Shown here: in pieces, positions 37,801 to 49,562 of the stretch
Layout: every line of letters begins with the position of its first letter
Numbering within the stretch: position 1 is the stretch's first letter
DNA from: Ophthalmolycus amberensis
Lineage: Eukaryota > Chordata > Actinopteri > Perciformes > Zoarcidae
Direction: 5' to 3'
DNA: 64,000 nt
Assembly: GCA_024529925.1 (NCBI GenBank)
Contig: JAFEUB010000735.1
Span: forward strand, 2,732,501 to 2,796,500
The notes under the pieces: generated by a model
Database searches by the model: none
Told to the model about the DNA's origin: nothing
What the model saw: the letters and a program-made list of their open reading frames with translations, nothing else
Made by a program: the position numbers and the translations under genes

Positions 37801-40800
37801 TATTGTGAATATATCCCATCAAATCAAAAGGCAGGAGTATAAAACTATAGTTTTTGGTATTCAAATGCTGAACGATACATTTTGGACACAATTTTCTTTC
37901 TTTATGATTAAAGGGTAACTTGGAGAATAAAACCAGATGTGAACTGATAACTTAAAATGTAAATTGTCACAACTCTTACTATATTACAAGCTCCTCTTCC
38001 TTCCGCTATTCCGCAATCCTGAGGGCACATGGGCCGGTCGCAGTGGGGTCCACCATACCCCTTAGGGCACTGACAGAGCCCCCCCTGGCACTGGGCTCCA
38101 CCTGGACAGGCAGGTGACCCCTCTTCAGCCTCATCAGAGCTCTGTTGACAACGTCGCACCCAGAAAGATGCGTTGAAGCCCTGAGGTTTGTTTGAGGAGA
38201 CATTGGCCTCAAAGTAGACGGAGATCACACCTGGTAGTAAAAGAGAAAAGACAATATCGTGAAAGTTACTGGTTAATGTGTCTACAGGGATGTGTGGTAG
38301 CCCACAAGTGGCATTTAATAGCTCAGATTTAGCTAATGATGTAAGCAGACTTCTCCAGACAAAATGTCTACTACCGAATGAATATATGGATACATACCTG
38401 AGGTGGCCTCAACAGTGATTGGTTGAGTCCTTGTGGTGCCACAAAATGCCCCGATCAGGTTGTGATCTGAATGTACAACTCCATTGGGCAGGAAACGAGG
38501 GAGGCCATCAAACACATAGACAAAGGAGCTCTGAGAAAAAACAAAATATATGGAATGTAAGGGAGACAGTTCTACAGAGAGGAATACTGACAATGTTTGA
38601 TGCTACATGTTCATTTGCTCGGCTGTGTAATCATGTTTGTACTCACTTTACAGTACGTATGGGAGTCTGGGTGTAAGGTGAGGGCTACAGGGGGACACGG
38701 CTGTCTGGGCAGACAAGGTGCCAGGTTCTCAGTCACAGACAGGACCCACAGGCAATGAGAAAGTCCTCCTCTCCCTTCTGTGCCACTTCGCCATCCCAGA
38801 GAAGAGGAGAGAGGCATGGCAGAGGAGGAGGTGGAGGAGAGCAGCACAGAGCGGCCCTGGCACTGGCGGTAGCATGTGCCGTTGTTCCTGTTGGAAGGAG
38901 AAAGATGTCGTGATGAAAGCCCGTTTTCACACTTTCAAGAAGAAATGGAAAGTTTGCATTACACTCAAGTTATACGATGAAGATCTCCTTACCTGGGGTC
39001 GCCATAATAACCAGGCAGGCAGGACTCGCAGTGTGGTCCCTGAGTGTTGTGGGTGCAGTAGCACTGGCCTGTCTGGTTGTGACAGTAACCTCGGGCCGGG
39101 TCGCCATGGCCGTTGCACTCGCATTGCACACAGCCGCCACCACTAGCCTGGGCTGATCCAAAGCTACCCGGACGGCAGTGCTCACAGTGGGGTCCTGTAG
39201 TCCAATCTGAAAGACAGAGAAAGTATTTCAACAAAAACTATTTATTTTTCCAAACTGTGAGAACGATCTAGGCCTGGTTCAGTAATGACAGAGAACAAGC
39301 TATTGAAATAATACACATACTAAGTCCTCACCCTGGCATTCGTCACAGATCCCCGGTGCAGTGATACAGGTGGAATGGAAGTTGCAGCCACAGTCAACGT
39401 CACATTCAACTCCACTGAGAACCAGGGTGGCGGGGTCAGATGTCCAGCCGAGGGAACATTCACACTCAAACCGCGGGCTGCCACTACATTGGCCCTCTCG
39501 GCACTCGTTGTAGCACCTGTGCAGAGGGGAACCGTTCGAAAAACAAGAGATTTAAAACAAGCGTTTTAGATTGAGAGAGTTGATGGATGAATCAACAGAG
39601 GAACACATCTTACGTCTGGTTGCAGTGCAGCGTGCCATCGCCTGTGTATCCTCTCTCACAGTGGCACTCGTAGGAGGTGGGAGTGTTGATGCAGGTGGCG
39701 AAGGGGTGACAGTTGTGGAGACCCAGCCGGCATTCCTCTACATCAGGGCAGGTGGGGTAGGACCAGATCGCATCTCGCTCTTCGTCGTCCAAGTGCTCCA
39801 GCTCCAACTCCATTTCCAGGGGGCGCGGCGGGGCCGAGGTCTGGGGCTCAGGGCTGGAAGAGCAGGACACGGAGGAGTGAAGTCGGACAGTTATACTATA
39901 TCCACCTAAACATCCACACACTAAGTTACAGCTCCATGTAGAAATTCTGTTTTAGTTTGGCAGACATTCTAAGATATGTGAAGGTTTCAGAAAGCATAAC
40001 CCAGCAATCATTCAGAAACTTAAATTATCTATTTTTCAAATGTATATAACTGATAACAGTGTGACATGCTTTCTTTCAATACTGGGACTGGATTTTATTT
40101 ACTGAAGAGTCTTGTCCTATTTAACTTGGAGTCATCATATTGTGAAAAGCAGGACCGCCACAAATACATTTACAAACTGTGAGACACACTTCATCCACAA
40201 TATTGAAAAAGTATAAAATTACCCATATAGCAAAAGCCTATGAGAAAAAGTCATATGCTTACTGCAGCAAATCATGAAAGTATAAAATAGATATCTTTAC
40301 TTCGCAGCCCGTGCTTCAGCCACAGCCACACTGCAGTTATACACCAAGGGGTCGTCCATTCCAGCCCAGTCTCCCCTCAAACATCTAAAAAGATGAGTGG
40401 AAAACATTGAATAAACACATATGAATCACAATAAAGACAATGACTAACAACAGGTCAGCAGTTTGATTTGATAACAGGGATTTAATAATCAGTCATTCAA
40501 ATCAGGTGTGTTGCCACTGCTTGTACTTACTCTGAGCAGTGTAGTTGTCAAAGTATTTGTTAGTTATGAGTTTGCCATACTTACTTTCCAATGGTGGGGT
40601 TGTTGTAGTCACCACACCAGCCGCACTGGAATGTTCTCAGGCAGTCTGTGCATGCGTTTAAAGCTGAACACTGCTTACACTGGGGAACCGAATGAACACT
40701 GACGAGTAAGAGAATAAGGAATGAGAATATTAGATCATTGATTTATGGTTGATTTTGAATTCACTGACTGTCTGTCAGTTTTGTGTCTTATTTTTGTTCA

Positions 40801-43800
40801 AGTTGAAATCACCAAAACAGAAAAGCAGCTAACTGTATGTGCAACTGCAAATAGTTATGAGTATTAACTGTCACTTTAAAATTAAAATAAATAAGAAATT
40901 GCTAATTTTACCTGTCATACCAGTCCCTGCACTCTCCATAGGGGTATTTTGTGAGGTAGGCAGCAAAATAGAAGCAGGCCTGGGCTGACTCACACCATGC
41001 ACACTGGCTGGAGTTAGAGAGGCACTCACCACACGTCTTTCTCCTTTGCAACACAGAGAGATGTCCAGAGAGGGGAGGACAATAATGTGAGTTATAGGTT
41101 CTTGTTGAAAACATGTATGATCGGCATTTACCTGTGTTAAAAATGTAGTTTTTCAACTCACTGGTTGCAGACTTTGGGACATCCCCCTGGGTCACGTATG
41201 GATCCATCTAGTCTTCCGCGTCGACTGCACTGGTAGTCGCCTTTCTTGCTGGAGTTTATCTGCCACTCGCAAAAAGGGTCCTGCAGGAATAAAGCAGCTC
41301 CAAAATAAGCTAAATAATATCAGCTGCATAGTAACACTCTATGCTAAAATGAGGTGTTATCTGTGATGTACCTGAGTACAAGCGGAGCAGTCTCTGTACT
41401 CTTCACACAAGGTGCAGTGCTGGGGTGCCAACAGCAGATGGCGCAGACCCTCTCCCTTGCCCTCCCCCTTGTCTCTCTCGGGGCAGGGCTCGGTGTCTGG
41501 GCTGTCCCGCAGCAGGCAGCGGGACAAAGACGGGCACCAGCCACAAGACTGGTCGGACAGACAGGCCAGACAGGACATGTATGCTGAGCAGGAACCGGAG
41601 CGGTAAGGCTCCAGGAAAAGGAAGGAAATCTCCTAAAGGGAGAGCACGTAATGGGGAAAAGGGGATAAAACGTCAATTTTTGTATCACTACTGAATGAAA
41701 ATCATTGTGCAGACAAGTGGCAGAAATGAAAATGTGCAAAGACCACTAACTAGTTTTTTTTTTTAACTTTCACTGTTTCTGCAGGTTAATTTTTTTGAGA
41801 CATGTCTAGCAATGCCAGTACTCACACTCCCTCCAGGCAATGTTCTGTTCCATATCAGGGCCATCTCACTGGTCTGCCCTGAGCCCGAGTTGTTAAGGTA
41901 GCCCTCGGCCTGAACAAGGTAATGGTTGCCCCTGGTCAGGTTAGAGAACAGTCTACTTCCATCCGTGCGAGCCAGCAGCTTCAGCTCTTTCTCCTGCTGG
42001 GCTGCCCAACGACCCACAGCCTCCTGCTCCGAGGGTTTCAAGGTGTAGAGAGAATTAGACACAAAGAACAAGTGGACAAGAGTTAGCTGAAGGCTTTGGA
42101 ATCACTACATCATGTCTTGTGAAAATAACATTACATGACACTTGTTATATCTACAACAACTAATCTGTCAATATGTTCCAATTTCAGGTGAGCAATTCGT
42201 TTTCAAATAATGCATTAAATAAATGTCTAAGTTTGACATGCACTTTTCCTCACCAGTTGGCTGGAGTTGGGCCCCGAAGCCATCCGAGCCTCAAAGTGGA
42301 GCCTCTGGATGCGAGCCCACATGGAGACAGTCTCAGTGGGAGCGGTTGCAGGTGGAGGGGCCCCCCACAACGGGTGGACGAAGCCCCTGAACTGCAGGGC
42401 TACGTCCATTTCTGTGGTGGGGCTAAGGATGATGGTGGTGCTGCGGAGGATGGACACCTGGCGAAGAGGCGAGGAGGATGGAGGACAGTAGAGGGTGGAG
42501 GATGGAAGTGGAAACACATCAACAGAAGCACTATTCTCTACAGACTGTTCCACACGTTTGGCAAACTACCTCAAAAAGGAATATTCTATCAAATAAAACA
42601 GAAAAAAAAAAAAAAAAGTCACGTGAGCATTGGATTTTAGAGGTTGAAAAGCCAAGAGCACAAGGCAGAAATAACAAATAAAAGAGAAACAATCATAATA
42701 TTGAAGTTGGAGAACTGCAGCACAGTCAACGTGTCAAAGCAATGTTGGAGGAAGGAAGGAGGGATAAGTGTAAGCAGAGAGGGAAGTAGTTACAACCACA
42801 ACTAGTACAGTTAGCACTTGAGATTTGGACTCCGTACCTTGTCAGGCTGGGAGTCGTTGCGGGGGTGCTGGAAGGTGAGCAGGTGCAGTCCCGGGACATA
42901 GTTCTCGGTGCGACAGGAGTGGAGGGAGGTTAGGAAAAGGGTACGCTCCCCCCACCAGCCGTACGCCCCTGAGATCTGGTCCACACGGCACGCACTTCGC
43001 TCTGTGAGACCGAGAGGGAGAGGTCAGCACACAAAGAACACATCTGACCTCCTAAAATCTACAGCGGTTTCCTAAAGTGCTCCGCTGCACTAAAACGAGT
43101 CTGATCTGCGACTTTTGTGTGACACGTGTTCAAAAAGAGTAAAACGAGATGACCTCACTGCACCAAAGGAAGTGTGCGATCGGACAGGCAAGTCAAATCA
43201 TGGTCTGAGTCGCTTGTCCGATCTCTGGGCGTAGTCACGTCACTGTGCTCAATCTCTGAAGCACGTCCAACAAAAGTCCCTCCCCATGTCAACGTCCCAA
43301 CATCTTTTTTCCACTCTGAGGGTGAGCCCTTCTCTTCTGCCCTCCTTCCTCCCTCCCTGGGTCTCACCTGACACTGGTAGGCAGGACTCATTCTGAACAC
43401 ACCAGCCAAATTCACCAGGGGCACGGGCCAGAGAAGCTGGAGTGCCACTGAACACCAGACAAGACTGGCAATCAGACAGGAAGCGAGCCAGGCCCAGGCA
43501 ACCAGTACTGCCGCACTGTGAAGACAAAAGGGTGGCTATAAATTACACAGGTAATCCTGACAGATATCCATACAGATACATCAAAGTGAAAGTTTAAGTG
43601 TCTCACAATCTGGGAATGGATACAACAATAATATAGTTTACTCTACATTTGTGTGAATCAGTCAAAAACAGAGTAAGCCACAAGGATGTGCTGAGGGAAG
43701 TGTTACCGGATTACTGGGCTGGTACTCTCTGCAGCGGCCTTCACACCAGCTGCACTCAGGGTTCTTCAGGCACATACTTTCGTCTAGGGCCTCAGCGCAA

Positions 43801-46800
43801 ACGGCATCCTATTAAGGCAACACACACACGCGCACACACACACACACAATAATTTAGTTCCATTAATCGCTAGTTGTCTCCCATCAGTCTTATCAATGAT
43901 ATGACTTCCAGCCTTGTTTTATGACACTTTCACTCACCCTGTCACCTTGATCGCTACTGACAAACAGCGGAACTTTGTAAGCCACCAGGTCTCCAAGGGC
44001 CACACCACTGTAACCCCCGGCCACCAGCAGCACTCGTCCCTCCATCACAGCAGCAACATGCGAGTAACGCCCCCTCACAGGATCCCCTCCTGAAAAAAAA
44101 ATATGAATGTTTCGTAGTCAATGTATGTGAAGATGCTTAAGTAACAACCACCAAGATACAAGCCTGTATGAGGCTACAGAAACTCACTGAGTGACCATCT
44201 CTCCCCTGCAGACACCCACTGGTGACAGCCCAGGTGGTAAAAGAAGATCTCCTCATCATAGCACTTCTCCTCTTGGTAATGAATATGTACATTCCCCCCT
44301 GCGAGAGAAAGGCAGGAAGAAATAGATAAATATACACAGAACGGCACTAATTAAATGGTGAATGGACTTTTACTTGTATAGCGCTTTTCTAGTCTTCCGA
44401 CCACTCAAAGCGCTTTAACACTACATGTCATCATTCACCCATTCATACACTGATGGCAGAGGCTACCATACAAGGACTCTAACTAATCATTCATACATAA
44501 GTGTCTTGCCCAAGGACACATCGACATGGACCGCCGACCCTCTGATTGAAGGACGACCCTGCTCTACCACTGAGCCACAGTCGTGAATTACAGTTGCTTA
44601 TTTCCTCAATGCTTACCGTAAACAACCATGTAGTTCCCAATGACGGTGGCTGAGTGGAAAGCTCTCTCTCTGGGGCCGGTTGCTGGGAAACGGGAACGGA
44701 AAGATGTCCAAAAACGCCTCTCCACGTGGAACACGTCAGTGTTGTTCACTCTCACACTAAACCTTGGAAAAATATGCAACAAGAGTACTTTTTGTATTTA
44801 TAAAGATGTTTTTATTCATTTGCTAGATTTTTCTCAAAACATTGCAAATTTCTACATTTGCTCTTCCTTTCTATCTTATTTCTTATATTTGTATGCTGAA
44901 TTTAACAAGTCTTCCTAAATGAATATAAAACTAATTGTGTTATCTTATTTAATCTAATGGGACAAATTATTTACAATTCACTTGATGTGAAAAGGAATAA
45001 ACAGAAATATCACATGAGCTATCCAGACACATAGAGAGCCACTCCAAAACCAGGCAGCAAACTTTTCCCTTTCCTCATTAAAAACCACAAATAGAAAACA
45101 GTGTACAAAATGTTCCTACTGGATGTGTATGTGTTACTGTATCCAGTAAGCTAAAGCACAAGCGGGTGTGTACCTGGCAGTGGTCGGCCTGTGGCCTCCG
45201 TAGACCAGCAGTGTCCTGGATGGGCTGTGGAACACCATGGAATGGCCCGCAGTGGCCGGGGGCTTCCCACCTGTGGGCTGAACCATTTCCCACCGTCCAG
45301 AGCCATGCAGGCCGAACCGATACAGAGAAGAGGAAAACATATCCTCCTCAGTGCGACCTGGGAAATAATGATTATGATTTATTTCTCACGGGATTTATGT
45401 ATGCCTGTCCAAACACAGACTGCCAAGTGAATATATCATGTGAAACCCACCTCCAAATACATAGAGATGATTGTCTACTACGGCTGCAGCGTGATTGGCC
45501 AGTTTAGGAGACCCACGCGAATTTGAAAAGCCATGCTGTTGCCAGTCATCTTGAAGTGGCCGGTACATCCAGACATCACTGGCCAGGGAGCCGTTGGCTA
45601 GCTCTCCTCCAAAGATAACCATGTTACCCGTCCACTCTACCGCGGTGTGGGAGTGACGAGCCACCTGACAACATAGAAGAGGGGGGGGGGGGGGGGGGGC
45701 AAACAGTGCAGGCAGGAAGTGAATGAAAAGGAAACGTAAAACAATACATTTAAGTTATATTGAAGTTGACTATGTTTGGATGTAAACAAAAGAACATTCG
45801 CAAATGAGAGAAATCAGGAAATAGGAGTAAACATTATCTACCGTTTAGCTGTTGAAACCAACTTTGTGATACTTGTTCATTTCAGCCTGAATTTGGATTA
45901 CATTTGTTTTGGAAGACTCACTTACTTTGATTTATTATATTTCCAATCACCCCTCTGCCAAGAAATAAGGCGTCTCCAGCAGAATACTAGCTGTGCTGTT
46001 GACAGGGTTTCTCGAAATACCTTATCCTGATTAAGGAAACCAGGTTTCTCGTTTACATGACATCTAAAGGATCAGGTTACTGCAGGAGGCAGATAGTAAA
46101 CACGTCCCTTGCATGGAAACACAGTAAATGAGGCGCAAGAGCAGGAGGAAGCAAACACTGTGTGTGTTTATTACTTACAGGAGAGTGACCATAAGACCTG
46201 CTTTCCCATTGGTTGGATGTGAAGTTATATTTGATCAAGTCACCGAGAGCTCTATTCAGGTCAAACCCTGGGGGAAAAGAAGTAACCATCAAACACAAAC
46301 AGATTTTATTAATCATGAAAACACTATAAAATACTAGAGAAGGGTAAAAGTCAATGTGGGACTGCAGCTACAACAAAGGGGGTGGACGATGGGTTTGTTC
46401 ACTCAATATAGAAAATCTGTGGAAATTAATAACATGTCACTCTCACCGCCAAACAAGTACATGGCTCCAGTGATGGACAGATACACGCCAGCAGAGCCCG
46501 TCCTGGCCGGTGTGTAGGGGTGTCCCTCACTCACGCGCCACCACTGCCCTGCCCCACTGTCGTTATGGAATCCCAGAATGCAGCTGTGACCCAGGAAGCC
46601 TGGGTTACACATACAGCGCTCTCCTTTCTGAGACAAAACATGGATGAGGAACAATAGTTTAAGACCAATCATCAATGTTTTAATGAACTGCATATCTGGC
46701 TGACATAATTAAAGCTTATTCAGGGAAAGATGAGTGACCCTTTGGTTGAAGACTGGTTGCTTTGTGTGTTCATTAAACCCTTCCCTACTCTTACCTTGTC

Positions 46801-47558
46801 ACACTGGCCATTCACAGAACAAGCCTGGGAGCACAGAGGGGTTGTACAAGCTGGTCCTCCCCAACCCTGATGGCATTGGCATTTTGATGTAGAGGAATCA
46901 CAGCGGCCATGACCGCCACAGGCCCCGGGGCACACAGAGATGGTGTAAGTCGCATTGAAGCCCAGGAGGTTGTAATTAGCATCGCTGAAGAGATGAAGTA
47001 GCATCTGTAACAAGAAAATTAAATAATGGTCATAAAGTTAATATAATCAATAGTTATAAGGCTTTAGACTTTATTTTGTCCCGTCTTAATTGGTTACCTT
47101 GCCGGACTTGGCTTCAATGGTTTGAGGCAGAGTGTTGCCACTCAGGCTGGCTAGGAGAGGGCTCTGGTAGGAGTCTCCATCATACACAAAAAGGTAATCA
47201 TAGGTACACTCTGTGTCCATGAAGGTGAAATTTAAGACAATGCAGTGACTGTTGCTGGGAGCTGGAAGATATAAAAAGATGGGAAATATCAGTGAGATTA
47301 ACTGGCTGTCTATTGGCTGTAAGTTATTTGTTCAATTGTCATGTTGTCTGTGCACAAGACAATATCTTGGCTCATTATACCTTTGATAAGCCACTCGCAG
47401 TTCCCATTGACAGAGTAGTTCCCCGGTCCATCTGTGACATAGCCTGGAGGCCCCCTCAACACCTGCCTGTGGCCCTTGCAGTCCCCTGCCTGGCACACAG
47501 GTGACTCAGCCAACAGCAGAACCACCAGGATGAAGGAGACAGGCAGGGGGGAGGCCAT
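30307..47558 (-). CDS. megf8: Multiple EGF-like domains 8 (MEGF8), 43 coding exons, about 2,877 aa
   Basis: This is a giant single-pass type I membrane protein of the attractin/MEGF8 family. In vertebrates it forms a complex with MOSMO and the ligase MGRN1 that lowers surface Smoothened, and it is needed for left-right and BMP-related patterning. Domain order is signal peptide, CUB, EGF, Kelch propeller, PSI repeats, calcium EGF, laminin EGF, CUB, EGF, second Kelch propeller, PSI repeats, EGF, laminin EGF, TM and cytoplasmic tail. I could place every splice site; all introns are GT-AG except one GC-AG. The exons sum to 8,635 nt. One extra base (33693) breaks the frame; without it the CDS is 2,878 codons, close to human MEGF8 (about 2,845 aa). 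Strong identity to human MEGF8 along the whole length makes the assignment secure. Exon coordinates are given in the block entries. Confidence 0.95.
31986..32497. mobile_element. Non-autonomous interspersed repeat (MITE-like) in megf8 intron 42
   Basis: The segment begins AGAGCTGGGTGATATCATC and ends with GTGATATTTATTGTATATTGAGATATC ... TTATCGCCCCGCCCC in pieces. This is the pattern of the widespread teleost GGGCGATATATCG elements. It fills most of the intron (31810-32508). No transposase frame is seen. Family and exact ends are inferred. Confidence 0.55.
32509..35317 (-). CDS. megf8: megf8 exons 34-42: PSI, EGF and laminin-EGF repeats
   Basis: Exons are 35317-35191, 35093-34883, 34680-34466, 34372-34177, 34055-33887, 33739-33546, 33449-33282, 33156-33026 and 32641-32509. 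They encode cysteine-rich PSI modules (for example CRRLKTCSECLARHP), an EGF module (DECANGHHHC) and laminin-type EGF modules (GKHCEKCKPLFVGSA, CQCNGHADTCNE). The exon at 34055-33887 ends with a GC donor (AG|gcaag). In the exon at 33739-33546 the frame changes at 33693: before it reads VCAQGCVN, after it GTCMSPGVCQCHFGFVG, both matching MEGF8. Confidence 0.93.
35381..35765. mobile_element. Deleted Tc1-like DNA transposon in megf8 intron 33
   Basis: The element starts TACAGTGCCTTGCAGTAG and ends in the inverse, GGGCACTGTA, with TA at both ends as for Tc1/mariner insertion. Internal pieces such as GTAGGTCCATGACATAAAAT and AATTGAATGGTGCTC match the terminal regions of a very common fish Tc1-like element. 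At 385 bp it lacks a transposase gene, so it is a non-autonomous or internally deleted copy. Confidence 0.7.
35819..37696 (-). CDS. megf8: megf8 exons 27-33: second Kelch propeller and PSI start
   Basis: Exons are 37696-37586, 37479-37361, 37255-37018, 36918-36747, 36562-36399, 36268-36133 and 36050-35819. They encode the end of an EGF module (GVCVCSHSWAGSDC) and Kelch blades with typical paired-glycine strands, such as LWMYGGLS, LLIGGYS, IYVFGGY, VIVGGRT and LFISGGFNG. The last exon adds the beginning of a PSI module (CVWCRGTC). All junctions keep frame. Confidence 0.93.
37980..39853 (-). CDS. megf8: megf8 exons 21-26: calcium EGF, laminin EGF, second CUB, EGF
   Basis: Exons are 39853-39614, 39516-39332, 39206-38993, 38887-38647, 38530-38398 and 38230-37980. 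The first includes CPDVEECRLGLHNCHPFATC, a calcium-binding EGF signature. Then come EGF and laminin-EGF modules (CDVDCGCNFHSTC; CECNGHGDPARGYCHNQTG), the second CUB domain across exons 24-26 (FVYVFDGLPRFLPNG) and a further EGF module (CQCPKGYGGPHC). Confidence 0.93.
40301..43808 (-). CDS. megf8: megf8 exons 11-20: PSI-rich stalk
   Basis: Exons are 43808-43707, 43515-43368, 43001-42838, 42457-42254, about 42026-41826, 41632-41372, 41280-41162, 41043-40912, 40698-40585 and 40384-40301. They carry repeated PSI-type cysteine modules (NPECSWCEGRC, DQSCGWCPS, NSSQCAWCES, FQCGWCGDYNNP). The exon-15 acceptor is ambiguous by three bases (42026 or 42023). The 40698 acceptor was chosen because it keeps the frame (SVHSVPQCKQC). 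Confidence 0.92.
43938..46627 (-). CDS. megf8: megf8 exons 4-10: EGF end and first Kelch propeller
   Basis: Exons are 46627-46447, 46267-46179, 45664-45451, 45357-45174, 44756-44617, 44298-44188 and 44089-43938. After an EGF tail (CMCNPGFLGHSC) come Kelch blades with signature strands AMYLFGG, MVIFGGELANGS, LYVFGG, LLVYGGHRPTTAR, YMVVYGG and VLLVAGGYSG. All intron phases join correctly. Confidence 0.93.
44347..44585. mobile_element. Teleost interspersed repeat in megf8 intron 8
   Basis: The segment reads TAAATGGTGAATGGACTTTT through ATAGCGCTTTTCTAGTCTTC, CCGACCACTCAAAGCGCTTT and GTCTTGCCCAAGGACACATC, ending CTACCACTGAGCCACAG. This is a very abundant fish repeat that I recognise. It carries no coding capacity. 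The family name is not certain. Confidence 0.75.
45681..45699. repeat. Poly(G) run, 19 bases, in megf8 intron 5
   Basis: A homopolymer of 19 G lies 17 bases upstream of the exon-6 acceptor on the transcribed strand, where it reads as poly(C) and so serves as the polypyrimidine tract. Confidence 0.85.
45985..46115. repeat. Possible short interspersed repeat in megf8 intron 5
   Basis: The stretch contains GGGTTTCTCGAAATACC and GGAAACCAGGTTTCTC with palindromic character, typical of short fish mobile repeats. The call is tentative and the ends are approximate. Confidence 0.3.
46795..47558 (-). CDS. megf8: megf8 exons 1-3: signal peptide, CUB, EGF
   Basis: Exons are 47558-47381, 47261-47098 and 47004-46795. 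The chosen start MASPLPVSFILVVLLL gives a clear signal peptide before AGDCKGHRQVLRGPPGYVTD, the start of the first CUB domain. Exon 2 holds CUB strands (DTECTYDYLFVYDGDS). Exon 3 ends the CUB (LLHLFSDANYNLLGFNA) and adds an EGF module (CQCHQGWGGPACTTPLC). The exon opens upstream at an acceptor near 47573, so an in-frame start in the previous exon (48283) is possible. Confidence 0.92.
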
Positions 47559-48039
47559 CACTGGCACCGCCTTAATAATGGGGGGGTGGGCGAAAGGTGA
47601 AAGAGAATAATTTGTTGTGGGTCTTGACAGACAAAGTTTCACCAGAAATGCGCAGCAGAATCATGCAGCAAATATGGACCAATCGTGTAAATGTCAGCTG
47701 GAACGACCACACAAGACAAATAAACTAGAGGAGATTTCTATGGAAAACTAAGAGTCATGTAGCCTGGAGGTCCCACGAACAACTTCATGTGACCCTTGCA
47801 ATACCTTGTCCGTGTACATTATTCTCTTTTAGCAGCATCATTCCAGTTTAAGTCTACATGACCCTTCTGTAAACTGCAATGCCATTCGCACAGCAGCATA
47901 TAACAGTAACAAAATATAGTGATTGTGATGAAGCTAAGCCCTGTGTACAGTACCGTTAGCTCATCAACGTCTCACAAACATAACAGTAACGTTACAGGAA
48001 GTTTTTCCACAGATGTGAGTTATCGTTCTATACAAAGGT

Positions 48040-48780
48040 TGCTGTTCACCAACACAGCGTTTACTAACTGTATTTATTAACGTTACATCCAACTAACGCT
48101 AGCTAAAGAAAAAACAACTACAATCAGCAACACGGGGCTCTCTCCGCAGGCTATCACAACAAAGCTAACCTAGAGGGTTGCTAACGTTAGCTGAATACCG
48201 TTAACAGCGACCGTTAGCTGGCTAGTTGGTAATGTTGCATTTATCATTAGCATACTCACCAGTTCCCGTTTATTTGGCCTCATGATAATTTACATTGTCG
48301 GCGACCCTTTGACGTTAGCTACGACATTAGCAAACTTATGGCTAGTGAGCGCCTCTCGATTGACAGCTAGCTGAGTTAGCTCGTAGGTGCTGCTTCGCCC
48401 TGACTGCGGCTACAACACTGTGCTCTGCTAAGTTAGCTTATTCGCTAGCTACTTAGTGGTAGCGGCTCGGCTAAATCCAGATGCGCAATCATCAGTGGCT
48501 GCAAAATCTAGAAAGAAAAAGTCATTTTTCATGAGTAATTCATAATTATGTAATGACGAAATTGTGTTTCTAAAACTCGGTCGTCGCACTAGAAGGAAAT
48601 GCTGCCAGCTAACAACGAAACCTTTCAACGGGTTCGACCCGATTCCTGCGGTCCATCTTAAGGACAGATGCCCATTGTTTTGATGTTTATGGCCGGCTAG
48701 CAGAAACGTTAACCGGTGGTTGCCAACACAAAAGACAGCGCCGCGAGTGGCATGTCCCACCACTGCCATCCAGTGGCGAT
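48040..48780 (-). promoter_or_regulatory. megf8: megf8 promoter and 5' UTR exon, GTTAGC-rich
   Basis: A non-coding first exon ends at 48260 with donor ACTG|gtgagt. It contains ATG 48283-48281, which would add MRPNKRELAVPV in frame before the main start. Around and upstream lie ten or more GTTAGC/GCTAAC/GCTAGC motifs between 48085 and 48720, plus CpG steps near 48590-48770. No TATA box is obvious. The start site itself is not visible from sequence. Confidence 0.5.
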
Positions 48781-48954
48781 GAGAAACAACGTGTAAACAT
48801 CTGGACATGAACCACGGACAATAATGTTGTAAACCATAAATACATGAGGCTAAATTGTCACCTTAAATGTAAGATTCTCTCAAAATAGTAACGTTTACTA
48901 ATTAGCTATGTAATTAGCTATGCACCGTTTGTGTGGTTCTAATTAATAAAACAA

Positions 48955-49562
48955 ACAAATCTGATTTAAAAGTTTTTTTTATTGATGAAGTGTTTATGTG
49001 GACACAGAAAATTAAAATCAGGACAACTTTCAGGCCACACTTTGTGTTGTAAATGATGTAAAACAATCAACCAAGAAACCCATACAGATTCAGGGAGATT
49101 TTAGTCCACTATATTTGAGCAGAATCAACAAAATTATATAAAATTACAATAAAATAAAGGGCATTTCATAAGCTTAAATGCATTTCATTCAATTTATCCC
49201 TTACAAAACTGAAAAAATGTAAAGATAAAACAACTACCATAACAACCCCGCAACTTCAATTATTTTGTTTACATTCCACTATTTCTATTGACATCTCAGA
49301 TATTAAGAGCTGGATGTCCCAATTTTTCATCCAGTGCAATAATAAATCAAGAGAGACCGTTTTATTCACCTCTTCAAATGTTATCGGTATTGACCACCAG
49401 CATCAGCCAAGCTTCCAGTCTTTTTATTATTCAGGTCTGTCCCTCCACTGTAATGTGATGACAAAAGACAATCTAATTTCCTCCACTTAAGGCACATCTA
49501 AAAAATTGTTTTTTGCAATTTCCCATGCGCCGTCAGTGTTAAGAAGGTAAAATATCGGCTCA
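48955..49562 (-). other. TRIM gene 3' UTR with polyadenylation signal
   Basis: AT-rich sequence follows the TRIM stop codon. An AATAAA on the - strand at 48983-48978 marks the likely end, giving a 3' UTR of about 600 bases. It ends only about 200 bases upstream of the megf8 promoter region. Confidence 0.5.

Noticed and set aside
40585..40679. A megf8 exon-19 acceptor at 40680
   Set aside because: It would bring a TAA into frame; the acceptor at 40699 keeps the frame and matches the MEGF8 sequence.
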